A stretch of 64,000 nt of DNA from JACROF01 sp964533055 (GCA_964533055.1 CAZHKZ010000003.1:1-64000); one strand, 5' to 3'. Shown: positions 24,259-33,611, counted from the stretch's first letter. Notes: a model not told the origin generated them from the sequence alone. Translations and numbers: made by a program.

Positions 24259-26367
24259 ATGGCTGAAAAGACACAAAAAGTTACACTAGACAAGATCCGC
24301 AATATTGGAATTATCGCGCATATTGACGCGGGTAAGACCACTACCACTGAAAGAATTCTTTTCTACACAGGCAGAACATACAAGATTGGAGATATTGATG
24401 ATGGTAATACTCAGATGGACTGGATGGAGCAGGAGAAAGAGCGAGGAATCACCATTGTTTCTGCTGCAACAACCACATTCTGGAAAGATCACAGAATCAA
24501 TATTATTGATACGCCAGGCCACGTAGATTTTACTGCTGAAGTTGAACGCTCACTACGCGTACTTGATGGCGGTATTACCGTCCTTGATGCCGAAGAGGGA
24601 GTTCAATCCCAGTCAGAAACAGTGTGGAGACAGGCTGACAAGTATAAGGTTCCACGTATTTGTTTTGTCAATAAAATGGACAAGCTCGGGGCAGACTTTC
24701 TTGCAACAGTAAAGAGTATCGAGGATAGGCTTGGTGCAAATCCTGCAATTATGGTAATCCCAATTGGCGCAGAGGATACTTATGTTGGTAACGTTGACCT
24801 TCTTTCTAGGCAGTCAATCATCTGGAATTCAGAAGAGCTTGGCGCAACATTTGAAGTTAAGGATGAAGTTCCTGAAGACTTGAAGGCAAAGGTTGAGGAA
24901 TATCGCTCAAAGCTTATCGAGAAGATCTCCGAAACAGATGATGCGCTTCTAGAAAAGTACCTTGGCGGTGAGGAGCCAACCGTGGAGGAATTAAAGAAAG
25001 CTCTTCGAGCTGCAGTTATTTCCTACAAGCTCGTTCCTATTTATGCAGGCACATCGCTTCGCAATAAAGGTGTTCAGCCGCTTCTTGATGCTGTTATCGA
25101 CTATCTTCCATCCCCAGTTGATCTTAAAGAGGTAAAGGGAATTAATCCAAAGACAGAAGCTGAGGAGATTCGCCAACTCGTTCCTGATGCGCCATTTAGT
25201 GGACTTGCGTTTAAGATTCAGAATGATCCTCACGTTGGTAAGCTCACATATTTCCGTGTTTATTCTGGTCAGATTAATTCTGGATCATATATCTACAACA
25301 GTACAAAGGGCGTAAAAGAAAGAGTTGGAAGACTCTTAATGATGCATGCTAATGAGCGTGAAGAAATCAAAGAAGGATATGCTGGAGAAATTGTAGCTAT
25401 TGTTGGGCTTAAGGATACTGGTACTGGCGATACGCTTTGTGACGAAGCAACCCCAATTGTTCTTGAAAAAATCTCATTCCCAGACCCTGTTATTTCTCTT
25501 GCGATTGAGCCTCAGACAAAGTCAGATCAGGAAAAACTTGGCTATGCGCTTAAGCGTCTAACTGAAGAGGATCCAACATTCTCAGTTAAGTCCAACCCAG
25601 AAACAGGTCAGACAATCATTTCAGGTATTGGCGAGCTTCAGCTCGAAGTTATGGTTGATCGTATGAAGAGAGAGTTTAATGTGATTGCAAATGTTGGTGC
25701 TCCACAGGTTGCGTACAAAGAATCTTTTGCAAATACAGTTCAGGCAGAAGGTAAATACATTAAGCAGTCCGGAGGACGTGGACAGTTCGGACACTGCTGG
25801 CTTCGTGTTGAGCCAAAGGCAAGGGGCGAGGGCAATGAGTTTGTGAGCGAGATCAAGGGTGGAGCTATTCCAGCTGAGTTCGTTCGCGCAGTTGAGAAGG
25901 GTGTTTGGGAGACGCTTGAAAATGGAGTTCTTCTTGGATATCCAGTAGTTGACGTTAAAGTTGCCTGTTATGACGGTTCATATCATGATGTCGATTCATC
26001 TGAGGTAGCATTTAAGATCGCAGCATCACAGGCATTGCAAGCTGCATCAAAGATGACAGAGATGAATCTCCTTGAACCTATCATGAAGGTCGAGGTTACA
26101 ACTCCATCTGAATTCATGGGAGATGTAATGGGAGATCTTTCAAGTAAGAGAGGTCAGATCTTGGGAACTGAGGAGCGATCAAGAGCTACTATCATTAACG
26201 CGCTTGTGCCACTTTCTGAATTATCTGGATATGCAACACAGATCAGATCTATGTCCCAAGGTCGTGCGAGTTACTACATGGAACCAAGTCACTATGATGT
26301 TGTGCCACGAAATCTCGTTGAGCAAATGGTTGCAAAGTCTACCTTCACAGGTCGCGTCGAAGCATAA
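24259..26367 (+). CDS. fusA: translation elongation factor G
   Basis: 702 residues, full length. This GTPase drives ribosome translocation. G motifs are AHIDAGKTT (G1), RGITI (G2), DTPGH (G3), NKMDKLGAD (G4) and GAE/GTS regions, followed by domains II to V with GGRGQFGH and a C-terminal SYYMEPSHYD. The start at MAEKTQKV was chosen over an upstream ATG because the extra 19 residues are unlike EF-G and lie in the leader. Unlike many bacteria it is not next to rpsL, rpsG or tuf. Confidence 0.97.
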   Translation: MAEKTQKVTLDKIRNIGIIAHIDAGKTTTTERILFYTGRTYKIGDIDDGNTQMDWMEQEKERGITIVSAATTTFWKDHRINIIDTPGHVDFTAEVERSLRVLDGGITVLDAEEGVQSQSETVWRQADKYKVPRICFVNKMDKLGADFLATVKSIEDRLGANPAIMVIPIGAEDTYVGNVDLLSRQSIIWNSEELGATFEVKDEVPEDLKAKVEEYRSKLIEKISETDDALLEKYLGGEEPTVEELKKALRAAVISYKLVPIYAGTSLRNKGVQPLLDAVIDYLPSPVDLKEVKGINPKTEAEEIRQLVPDAPFSGLAFKIQNDPHVGKLTYFRVYSGQINSGSYIYNSTKGVKERVGRLLMMHANEREEIKEGYAGEIVAIVGLKDTGTGDTLCDEATPIVLEKISFPDPVISLAIEPQTKSDQEKLGYALKRLTEEDPTFSVKSNPETGQTIISGIGELQLEVMVDRMKREFNVIANVGAPQVAYKESFANTVQAEGKYIKQSGGRGQFGHCWLRVEPKARGEGNEFVSEIKGGAIPAEFVRAVEKGVWETLENGVLLGYPVVDVKVACYDGSYHDVDSSEVAFKIAASQALQAASKMTEMNLLEPIMKVEVTTPSEFMGDVMGDLSSKRGQILGTEERSRATIINALVPLSELSGYATQIRSMSQGRASYYMEPSHYDVVPRNLVEQMVAKSTFTGRVEA

Positions 26368-26406
26368 AGTTGCACTTATCTCCCCCGTTCGCTACTATAC
26401 TTTCTC

Positions 26407-27468
26407 ATGAAAAAGATCCGCGTTGGTATTCTTTTTGGCGGGCAGTCTGCTGAGCACGAGGTCTCTATCCGTTCGGCTAAGAATGTCTATGATGCTCTTG
26501 ATAAGTCTAAGTATGAGCCAGTTCTCATTGGCATTAGCAAAAAAGGCGAATGGCTCACCCTTCCTACCACATATTTTCTTCAAGGAGATTCAAAAGAATA
26601 TGCGTTACCTGAAAAATCATCTCCTCAAACACCTCTTTCAGTAGATATTGTTTATAAGCAAAATATTGATGTTGTTTTCCCAGTCTTGCATGGGCCGATG
26701 GGTGAGGATGGGACCGTACAGGGAATGCTCAAACTCCTAGGCATTCCATTTGTAGGTCCAGGAGTGTTGAGCTCGGCCGTTAGCATGGATAAAGATGTAG
26801 CAAAAAGATTGCTGCGTGATGCGGGAATCCCAATCGTTCCTTTCCTCGTATTTCGATACTTAGAAAAGGGAAAGATCTCATTTGAGGCAATAAAAAAGGG
26901 GCTAGGTCTTCCCTTTTTCGTAAAGCCTGCCAATCTAGGCTCATCTGTTGGAGTATACAAGGTTCACTCAGAAAATGAATTTGATAATGCTATCAAAGAT
27001 GCTTTTGCATATGATCAAAAAATCTTAATTGAAAAAGGAATAAATGCACGTGAAATTGAATGTGGCGTGCTTGGAAATGAAGAGATGAAAGCGTCGGTAC
27101 TTGGAGAGATCATTCCACACCATGAATTTTATGACTATGCTGCAAAATATCTCGATGAAGAAGGGGCAGGTCTGCAGATTCCGGCAGAACTGGCACAAGA
27201 GCATGTAAAAATGATCCAGGATTTGGCGATAAAGACATGTAGGGCATTGGGGGTTGAGGGGATGGCGAGAGTAGACTTCTTTTTAGACAGAGATACCTCG
27301 GAGGTCTATGTAAATGAGATAAATACGATCCCAGGCTTTACGAGTATAAGTATGTATCCTAAGTTGTGGCAAGAAAGTGGAGTGTCCTACCAAGAGCTGG
27401 TTAATCAGCTGATCTCGCTTGCGATGGCTCGACAAAGTCGTGAAGATAGCCTAAGCACAACAAGATAA
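26407..27468 (+). CDS. ddl: D-alanine--D-alanine ligase
   Basis: 353 residues. It makes the D-Ala-D-Ala dipeptide for peptidoglycan. N-terminal VGILFGGQSAEHEVSIRSAK, the HGPMGEDGTVQGML motif, ATP-grasp residues KPANLGSSVGVYK, EKGINAREIECGV and the Mg-binding EINTIPGFT are all present. TATACT (26396-26401) lies five bases before the ATG, predicting a leaderless mRNA. It shows that the organism builds a conventional peptidoglycan stem, in line with the FemAB, LCP and lysozyme-like genes. Confidence 0.96.
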   Translation: MKKIRVGILFGGQSAEHEVSIRSAKNVYDALDKSKYEPVLIGISKKGEWLTLPTTYFLQGDSKEYALPEKSSPQTPLSVDIVYKQNIDVVFPVLHGPMGEDGTVQGMLKLLGIPFVGPGVLSSAVSMDKDVAKRLLRDAGIPIVPFLVFRYLEKGKISFEAIKKGLGLPFFVKPANLGSSVGVYKVHSENEFDNAIKDAFAYDQKILIEKGINAREIECGVLGNEEMKASVLGEIIPHHEFYDYAAKYLDEEGAGLQIPAELAQEHVKMIQDLAIKTCRALGVEGMARVDFFLDRDTSEVYVNEINTIPGFTSISMYPKLWQESGVSYQELVNQLISLAMARQSREDSLSTTR

Positions 27469-27497
27469 TTGTTCCCCTATGCTACAATTGTCGATAT

Positions 27498-28670
27498 ATG
27501 GCGCGAAAGAAAATTAGTGAATTTAAGGCAAAGAGTCTCGTGCTTTCAGCATTAAGTATCCCCTATCAAGGCATCTCTCTTCAAAAAGGTGATACCACTC
27601 CCCTCTCATCGCTTGATGAAAATAAGAAATATGTTCTCAAAGTGGATCAGGGTATTAAGAAGCGATTCAAGCTCGGTCTTGTTGCTCTTAATATCTCAAA
27701 GACTGAAATTGAGGGCGTAATGAATGACTTGGCTGAGAAAGGATATCAGTCTTTTATTCTTGAGGAGTATTTAGAGCATGATCAAAAGGAGGAGCGATAT
27801 CTTTCATTTGAGAGAACAAGGGACGGAATCACGTTTATGGCTTCAAGAAGCGGCGGTGTCACAGTTGAAGACAATATGGGCCAAATTAAAAAGTTTACTC
27901 TCCCTCATCAGACACATGATGCGGCTGAATATCTGGAGCTACCTGAGGATATTTTACGCAAGATTGTTCAATGCATGGATAGGCTTCATATCTCTTTTCT
28001 TGAAATTAACCCACTTGTTGTTAGCAATAATGACCTCACTTTTCTCGATATGGCGATTGAGGTTGATGATGCGGGAGAATTTTTCGTTGAGAAGGCTTGG
28101 GTCTCTGAGGATTTTGTAGTTGAGGCAGGTAGCAAGACAAAAGAAGAAGAGGCTATTGAGGAATTGTCATCCAAGAGTCAGGCATCATTTAGGCTCGTGG
28201 TCCTCAATCCGAATGGGTCAATATTTATGCTACTTTCTGGAGGTGGAGCGAGCATTGTGTTAGCAGATGAGGTTTATAACGTCGGTCAAGGCAAAGAGCT
28301 CGCTAATTATGGAGAGTATAGTGGCAATCCAAATGCAGAGGAGACATATCTCTATACAAAAGAGATACTAAGCCTCCTTTTATCATCCAGTGCGAGTAAT
28401 AAAAAGCTGATAATCGCAGGTGGAGTTGCTAATTTTACCGATATTCGCATTACGTTTAAAGGAGTGATCAAGGCAATTGCTGATGTAAAAACAATGCTTT
28501 CAGAGCAGGGTGTCAAAGTCTTCGTCAGACGAGGTGGCCCATTTGAAAAAGAGGGGCTACAGATGATTGAAGACTTTCTCAAAAAAGAAAACCTCTATGG
28601 ATTTGTTACTGGCCCAAATCTCCCTTTAACAGAGATAGTTGAGAAAGCGATAGGTGGTGCTCATGCTTAA
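27498..28670 (+). CDS. ATP-citrate lyase, ATP-grasp/citrate-binding subunit
   Basis: 390 residues, collinear with the N-terminal part of animal ATP-citrate lyase and with the small subunit of two-subunit enzymes. Seen are KRFKLGLV (nucleotide-binding loop of the ATP-grasp), FLEINPLVV (metal-binding), then the citrate-binding domain: LNPNGSIFMLLSGGGAS, ANYGEYSGNP, GGVANFTDI and VKVFVRRGGP. With the next gene it would split citrate with CoA and ATP into acetyl-CoA and oxaloacetate in the cytoplasm. TACAAT (27483-27488) is nine bases before the ATG. It is too specific in the citrate domain to be an ordinary succinyl-CoA synthetase beta chain. Confidence 0.9.
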   Translation: MARKKISEFKAKSLVLSALSIPYQGISLQKGDTTPLSSLDENKKYVLKVDQGIKKRFKLGLVALNISKTEIEGVMNDLAEKGYQSFILEEYLEHDQKEERYLSFERTRDGITFMASRSGGVTVEDNMGQIKKFTLPHQTHDAAEYLELPEDILRKIVQCMDRLHISFLEINPLVVSNNDLTFLDMAIEVDDAGEFFVEKAWVSEDFVVEAGSKTKEEEAIEELSSKSQASFRLVVLNPNGSIFMLLSGGGASIVLADEVYNVGQGKELANYGEYSGNPNAEETYLYTKEILSLLLSSSASNKKLIIAGGVANFTDIRITFKGVIKAIADVKTMLSEQGVKVFVRRGGPFEKEGLQMIEDFLKKENLYGFVTGPNLPLTEIVEKAIGGAHA

Positions 28671-30465
28671 CATAGAAGAACTTCGAAAGGCAGACATTGG
28701 CATTCTTTTTATCGGAAGCCACCCAGGTATTATCCAGTCAATATTGGATTTTGACTATTTGTCCGGTAAGTCTGCTCCAAGCGTCCTTGCTGTTATCGCG
28801 ACAAATAGGAAGTACGAGAAGTATTTTTTTGGTTCGAAAGAGGTGCTCATCCCCGTTTATGAATCGTGTTCTGCGATCCCAGAGTCTCGCTCAAAAGACA
28901 TAACATTGTTTTACAATGTTACATCAGCAAGAAGAGTACTGACTTCTTCAAAGGATGCGTTCTTGACGATTCCGTCAATTAAGCTTGGAGTTATTTTTGC
29001 AGAAGATGTTCCAGAGGAGCACTCGCTACTTTTGCGTGACTTCATTCTTGAGAGAAAGAAGACCTTGTTGGGTCCAGCAAGCGTTGGTCTTTTATTGCCA
29101 GGAATTCTAAAGTTAGGTGCGATTGGTGGCGTTGACTATAGACAGTTGATAGCCTCACATGTCTTTGAGATGGGCGATACAGCAGTCTTTTCTGCCTCAG
29201 GAGGAATGACAAATGAGATTATTCGAATTGTATCGCTTAATCAGAAGAGGCTGAGTTTTGCTCTTTCATTTGGTGGAGATCGCTTCCCAGTTCTTACCCC
29301 GGAAGATGCATTTTTGGCAGCTGAGAATGATCCTGCTACAAAAATGATCGTTTATTTTGGTGAACTAGGAGGGACCGATGAATATGCCCTCATTGAGCTT
29401 ATGAGGGAGAAAAAAATCACAAAGCCAATTGTCTGCTATATCGGTGGAGTAGTAGCTGAACTTTTTGAGACTCCCCCACAGTTTGGACACGCAAAAGCCA
29501 TGGCGCAAAAAGGAGAGGAAACAGCTCGGGCAAAAAGAGATGCACTGAGGATGGCGGGTGCGAAGGTGGCGGAGTCATTTGCTGACTTTATTGAATATAT
29601 TGGCAAGGGTGAGGTTTCAAAAGATTCTGAATTTGAGTATACTAACCGTATGGACGACTTACAGGATCGCAAGCATGCGCTCATAACAACAACAATTTCA
29701 AATGATGAACGTGGAGAAGTACAGGTGCTCGGAGAGCCTCTTCTAAACTTTGTCTCAAGTAGGCCATTTGCTTCAATTGTAAGTTCGATGTTCTTGGGTA
29801 AAAAAACAATCTCTAAAGAACTTGAAGAATTTGTAGACTTTACTCTAAGGCTTCTAGTTGAACATGGCCCATATGTTTCAGGTTCTGTTAATACAATTGT
29901 GACGGCAAGAGCAGGTCGCGATCTCGTCTCATCCCTCGCTACAGGCCTCCTGACAATCGGGCCACGCTTTGGTGGAGCCATCAATCAAGCAGCAAGTAAT
30001 TGGATTGCTGGAGTAAAGGACGGGAAAGATCCCAGTGAATTTGTCGAAGAATTTGCGAGCAAGAAAGAATATATCTCAGGCATTGGACATCGAAAGTATA
30101 GGGTCGATGCTCCAGATCCTCGTGTAGCAAAATTACTCTCATTCACAGACTCACTTACTGAGAAAAAATATAGCTCTTTTGCGAAGAGCGTTGAGAAGGT
30201 CACTGTGGCAAAAAAAGGCAATCTTATTCTCAATGTCGATGGTGCGATAGCTGCTATTCTTTTGGATATTCTTTCTGAGAAAGAAGGTATGAAGACCGAG
30301 GAGTTGGATAATCTAGTAAAGACAGAGTTTTTTAACGCCCTCTTTGTCCTTTCAAGGAGTGTTGGATTTATCTCTCACTTCTTAGATCAAAAGAGAATTG
30401 ATGAAGGCCTTTTTAGACTTGATGAAGAGCATGTTACTTATGCAAAGGACCTCTTTAACGAATAG
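28663..30465 (+). CDS. ATP-citrate lyase, CoA-ligase plus citrate-synthase-like subunit
   Basis: 600 residues from the ATG at 28663; a GTG at 28654 is an alternative. Residues 1-320 form the succinyl-CoA synthetase alpha-like part with SASGGMTNEI, GGTDEYALIE and QFGHAKAMA, where His276 matches the phosphorylated catalytic His. Residues 355-600 form the citrate-synthase-like part with His401 (EHGPYVSG), ARAGRDLVSSLATGLLTIG, GIGHRKYR (His476), LILNVDGAIA (Asp526) and FVLSRSVGFISHFLDQKR. All key residues seem intact. It overlaps the partner gene by eight bases. This enzyme is unexpected in a CPR genome. Confidence 0.92.
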   Translation: MLNIEELRKADIGILFIGSHPGIIQSILDFDYLSGKSAPSVLAVIATNRKYEKYFFGSKEVLIPVYESCSAIPESRSKDITLFYNVTSARRVLTSSKDAFLTIPSIKLGVIFAEDVPEEHSLLLRDFILERKKTLLGPASVGLLLPGILKLGAIGGVDYRQLIASHVFEMGDTAVFSASGGMTNEIIRIVSLNQKRLSFALSFGGDRFPVLTPEDAFLAAENDPATKMIVYFGELGGTDEYALIELMREKKITKPIVCYIGGVVAELFETPPQFGHAKAMAQKGEETARAKRDALRMAGAKVAESFADFIEYIGKGEVSKDSEFEYTNRMDDLQDRKHALITTTISNDERGEVQVLGEPLLNFVSSRPFASIVSSMFLGKKTISKELEEFVDFTLRLLVEHGPYVSGSVNTIVTARAGRDLVSSLATGLLTIGPRFGGAINQAASNWIAGVKDGKDPSEFVEEFASKKEYISGIGHRKYRVDAPDPRVAKLLSFTDSLTEKKYSSFAKSVEKVTVAKKGNLILNVDGAIAAILLDILSEKEGMKTEELDNLVKTEFFNALFVLSRSVGFISHFLDQKRIDEGLFRLDEEHVTYAKDLFNE

Positions 30466-30471
30466 GATTTG

Positions 30472-31209
30472 ATGTTAGAAGAAAGTCTACACTCCCAAGA
30501 AGATCCTCAAAGACTCATCGATTCTTTCGTGCGTCCGATCTGGTATCACGAACTTTTGACTGATCAGACTCGGAGTCTGCGAGATCAAGCAAAAACAGGT
30601 GTAGAAGATGTACTCATGGGTAGTCATATTGGGCTCGATTCTGTGATTGCAATTCCAACAGGAGGCTCCCGTTGGACACTAGAAGGCAATGATCCGATTC
30701 ATTATCAATTTCTTTTTCTAGATGACGCACCTCCATTAGATGATGTGAGGCACGCACTTACAGATAATTGGATATTGCCTCGAGATTGGGATAGTTCTGA
30801 GCGTGCAATCAGCCACTTGGAGAGATCAAATGCACTTAAAGCTCTTATGATTACTCCAGATGATTTTGTTGTAGGCAACGTAGAAAAAGCAAGAGAGCTG
30901 CGATTGAAGGCCTTGAAAAAAGGTGGTAAAGGCTGGTGGCATGATGGTGTTACAGATTACGTGGATAAGAAGGTCAATACATGGGGGAAGCCTAAGAACG
31001 ATTTAGATATGGGTAAATTGAGATTTAGGCGAGCTTTGGATCAGAGACTTGCTGGAGAGTCGTCTCCAAAAGAGTGGGAGAAGGGGTTTTTTGAGAGACT
31101 AAAGAATAGGAGAGTTCCAACATACTCGGAATACTCGCATGCGCTTGAGCAGCTCGGAGGAGCAATAGATTGTCCAGAAAATCGCAATATTGTCGATCCT
31201 CACGTATAA
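30472..31209 (+). CDS. hypothetical protein downstream of ATP-citrate lyase
   Basis: 245 residues from the ATG at 30472; a TTG one codon earlier is also in frame. I do not recognise it. AIPTGGSRWTLEGNDPIHYQFLFLDD has a faint nucleotidyltransferase-like flavour (GGS with acidic residues after it) but the usual DxD pair is not clear. The C-terminal half is charged, with many Lys, Arg and Trp and no membrane segment. It starts six bases after the ATP-citrate lyase stop, so it is co-transcribed and could be functionally linked. Confidence 0.55.
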   Translation: MLEESLHSQEDPQRLIDSFVRPIWYHELLTDQTRSLRDQAKTGVEDVLMGSHIGLDSVIAIPTGGSRWTLEGNDPIHYQFLFLDDAPPLDDVRHALTDNWILPRDWDSSERAISHLERSNALKALMITPDDFVVGNVEKARELRLKALKKGGKGWWHDGVTDYVDKKVNTWGKPKNDLDMGKLRFRRALDQRLAGESSPKEWEKGFFERLKNRRVPTYSEYSHALEQLGGAIDCPENRNIVDPHV

Positions 31210-31218
31210 TACGAGTGT

Positions 31219-32307
31219 ATGAGGCGTCTTCTCATTGGTATTATTCTGCTGGTCATCGCTGCGTTATCCGTCTTTCTAAGTCTTAGATTTGTTCGGTCAA
31301 AAATTGACAGCATTATGACTTCACCTTCTAGCGTGCTCTCATCTCCTACTCCAGGGGTTAAGGCTATCCCCACAACTCGCTCTGACTCATCGCTCTTTGT
31401 GCCCTACTGGACCTTGGATGAGGGAAATTTTGCTTTGGATCCGTACAAAAGCTATATCTATTTTGGTATCACATCTGGGAGTGATGGTATCAATAAACAA
31501 GAAGATGGCTACAAGAATCTGAAGACGTTCTCTAAGGCTGCATCCGGCAAGCGAACGCTTTTGGCCCTGAGGATGATTGATAATAAGGTCACAACGCCCG
31601 TCCTTAAGGATAAGAAGAAGCAGGAGAAGATCATCAATGATGCTATTTTTGTCGCACATGAGTTTGGTTTTGACGGGATAGTTATGGATCTTGAGGTATC
31701 AGGACTTCCTTTTACCTCATTGATAGATCAAATTACATCTTTCAACAAGGATTTTTACGAAAAAGCCAAGGCAGCAAGGCTGAGTTATAGCATTACTGCG
31801 TACGGCGATACATTTTATCGGGTAAGACCATTCTCAATTGAAGAGCTTGAGAAGTCATCAGACATGATCTATGTCATGGCGTATGATTTTCATAAAGCCA
31901 ATGGTAATCCTGGTCCCAATTTCCCCCTAGCAGGGTCTGATACGTATGGATATGACTATAAGCGGATGGTGGGGAGCTTTTTGGATGCTGTTCCTGCTCA
32001 CAAGCTCACTTTCATATTTGGTATGTATGGCTATGATTGGGTGATTGATGAGGGTGGTAAGGCAAAAGATGCTGGAACTGCTATTTCTCTCAAAGAGACG
32101 AATGCATCTCTTCTTGATGACTGCAATTATACTACTTGTAAGTGGGAGAGGGAGGGTGGCTCATCTGAAATTATGATTGAATACTCGGACGGCGATACAA
32201 AACATATTGTTTGGACTGAGGACGAAGAATCGACTAAGCGCAAGAAGGAATATCTTCAGAAAATGGGCATAGGCTCATTTGCCTACTGGGCCTACTCGTA
32301 TTTTTAG
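31219..32307 (+). CDS. GH18-family glycoside hydrolase, membrane-anchored
   Basis: 362 residues: an N-terminal membrane helix (about 4-24), a Ser/Thr/Pro linker, and a GH18 TIM barrel. FDGIVMDLE (residues 151-159) is the family motif DGxxxDxE with Glu159 as acid catalyst, and YVMAYDFHKANGNPGP near the barrel end is also typical. The layout is like the YaaH/SleL branch that cuts peptidoglycan or chitin-like chains. A second conserved region is FAYWAYSYF at the C-terminus. TATAAT (31205-31210) lies eight bases before the ATG. Confidence 0.88.
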   Translation: MRRLLIGIILLVIAALSVFLSLRFVRSKIDSIMTSPSSVLSSPTPGVKAIPTTRSDSSLFVPYWTLDEGNFALDPYKSYIYFGITSGSDGINKQEDGYKNLKTFSKAASGKRTLLALRMIDNKVTTPVLKDKKKQEKIINDAIFVAHEFGFDGIVMDLEVSGLPFTSLIDQITSFNKDFYEKAKAARLSYSITAYGDTFYRVRPFSIEELEKSSDMIYVMAYDFHKANGNPGPNFPLAGSDTYGYDYKRMVGSFLDAVPAHKLTFIFGMYGYDWVIDEGGKAKDAGTAISLKETNASLLDDCNYTTCKWEREGGSSEIMIEYSDGDTKHIVWTEDEESTKRKKEYLQKMGIGSFAYWAYSYF

Positions 32308-32343
32308 GCACGTTCATGCCTAGAAATAGGGGTGTTTAGGGTA

Positions 32344-32372
32344 TTGACGCTTTTTCTAGAATGTAGTATCAT
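32344..32372 (+). promoter_or_regulatory. strong promoter upstream of the tuf leader
   Basis: TTGACG (32344-32349), 17 bases, TATCAT (32367-32372). By sequence it is among the best in the window, yet an intrinsic terminator begins about where its transcript would start. A second -10 (TACAAT, 32421-32426) lies six bases before the tuf ATG. Confidence 0.65.
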
Positions 32373-32379
32373 ACACCTA

Positions 32380-32410
32380 ATCTCATTAAAACAAATGAGG
32401 TCTTTTTTTT
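32380..32410 (+). terminator. intrinsic terminator or attenuator before tuf
   Basis: ATCTCATT-AAAACA-AATGAGGT, an 8-bp stem with one G-U pair, is followed by C and eight T residues. It could end the GH18 transcript or attenuate transcripts from the promoter at 32344. Confidence 0.75.
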
Positions 32411-32432
32411 CGGAAAAAGATACAATAAAGAT

Positions 32433-33611
32433 ATGGCAACATTTAATCGCAACAAACCACACGTAAATATCGGAACCATCGGTCACGTTGATCATGGTAA
32501 GACTACAACTACAGCAGCTATTGCTACCGTTCTTTCAAAGCATGGCGGTGGAGAAGCTAAGAAGTACGAAGATATTGATAATGCACCAGAAGAAAAAGCA
32601 CGTGGCGTTACGATTAATATCTCCCACATTGAGTACGAGACAGAAAATCGTCACTATGCTCACATTGACGCTCCAGGACACGCAGATTACATTAAGAACA
32701 TGATCACTGGTGCGGCTCAGATGGACGGCGCAATTCTCGTTGTTTCTGCTCCTGATGGTCCAATGCCTCAGACAAGAGAGCACATCCTTCTTGCACGCCA
32801 AGTTGGTGTTCCTTCAATCGTTGTTTATCTCAATAAGTGCGACATGGTAGATGATGAAGAGCTCCTAGACCTCGTTGAGATGGAAATTCGTGAGCTTTTG
32901 ACTAAGTATCAGTATCCTGGAGATACAACTCCAATCATCCGTGGCTCATCTCTTAAAGCACTCGAAGGCGATGCAGCTTATGAAGCAAAGATTATGGAAC
33001 TTATGAAAACTGTTGATGAGTATGTTCCAACTCCAGAGCGAGATCTCGACAAGCCATTCCTTATGCCTGTAGAGGATGTTTTCTCTATCAAAGGTCGAGG
33101 AACTGTTGTAACGGGAAGAGTCGAGAGAGGCGTTATTAAAGTTAACGAGCCTATTGAAATCGTCGGTATGAAAGCTACAGCTAACTCAGTTGTTACCGGT
33201 GTTGAGATGTTTAGAAAGCTCCTTGATCAAGGTCAAGCTGGAGACAACGTTGGATTACTTCTCCGTGGAGTTGAAAAAGAAGATGTAGAGCGTGGACAAG
33301 TGCTTGCTAAGCCTGGTTCTATTACTCCACACACAGATTTTGAAGCTGAAGCATACATCCTTACTAAAGAAGAAGGCGGACGTCACACTCCATTCTTCAA
33401 GGGGTATCGCCCACAATTCTACATTAGAACGACAGACGTTACTGGATCTGTTGAATTGCCAGCAGGTGTTGAAATGATTATGCCTGGAGACAATACAAAG
33501 ATGAATGTTTCACTCATCGTACCAGTTGCTTTAGAAGAAGGTCTCCGATTCGCTATCCGTGAGGGTGGACGAACTGTTGGAGCCGGGGTTATCTCAAAGA
33601 TAATCAAATAA
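32433..33611 (+). CDS. tuf: translation elongation factor Tu
   Basis: 392 residues. This GTPase delivers aminoacyl-tRNA to the ribosome. GHVDHGKT (G1), RGVTI (G2), DAPGHADY (G3, Ala in place of the common Cys), NKCD (G4) and GSSLKAL (G5) are followed by the two beta-barrel domains. No Shine-Dalgarno site precedes the ATG; TACAAT (32421-32426) six bases upstream suggests a leaderless form. It opens the ribosomal cluster, 60 bases before rpsJ. Confidence 0.97.
   Translation: MATFNRNKPHVNIGTIGHVDHGKTTTTAAIATVLSKHGGGEAKKYEDIDNAPEEKARGVTINISHIEYETENRHYAHIDAPGHADYIKNMITGAAQMDGAILVVSAPDGPMPQTREHILLARQVGVPSIVVYLNKCDMVDDEELLDLVEMEIRELLTKYQYPGDTTPIIRGSSLKALEGDAAYEAKIMELMKTVDEYVPTPERDLDKPFLMPVEDVFSIKGRGTVVTGRVERGVIKVNEPIEIVGMKATANSVVTGVEMFRKLLDQGQAGDNVGLLLRGVEKEDVERGQVLAKPGSITPHTDFEAEAYILTKEEGGRHTPFFKGYRPQFYIRTTDVTGSVELPAGVEMIMPGDNTKMNVSLIVPVALEEGLRFAIREGGRTVGAGVISKIIK

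Noticed and set aside
24154..24288. Short ORF of 44 codons with an AGGAG sequence in the fusA leader
   Set aside because: It runs out of frame into fusA, has no recognisable composition or family, and overlaps the proposed fusA promoter and hairpin. Without conservation data it is more likely chance.
29436..29984. Long open frame (182 codons) antisense to the ATP-citrate lyase large subunit
   Set aside because: No start signal and no family features; the sense frame is a conserved enzyme with intact active-site residues.
27498..30465. Gene pair as ordinary succinyl-CoA synthetase
   Set aside because: The second protein continues for 250 residues as a citrate-synthase-like domain with the His and Asp residues intact, and the first has the citrate-binding motifs; succinyl-CoA synthetase has neither.
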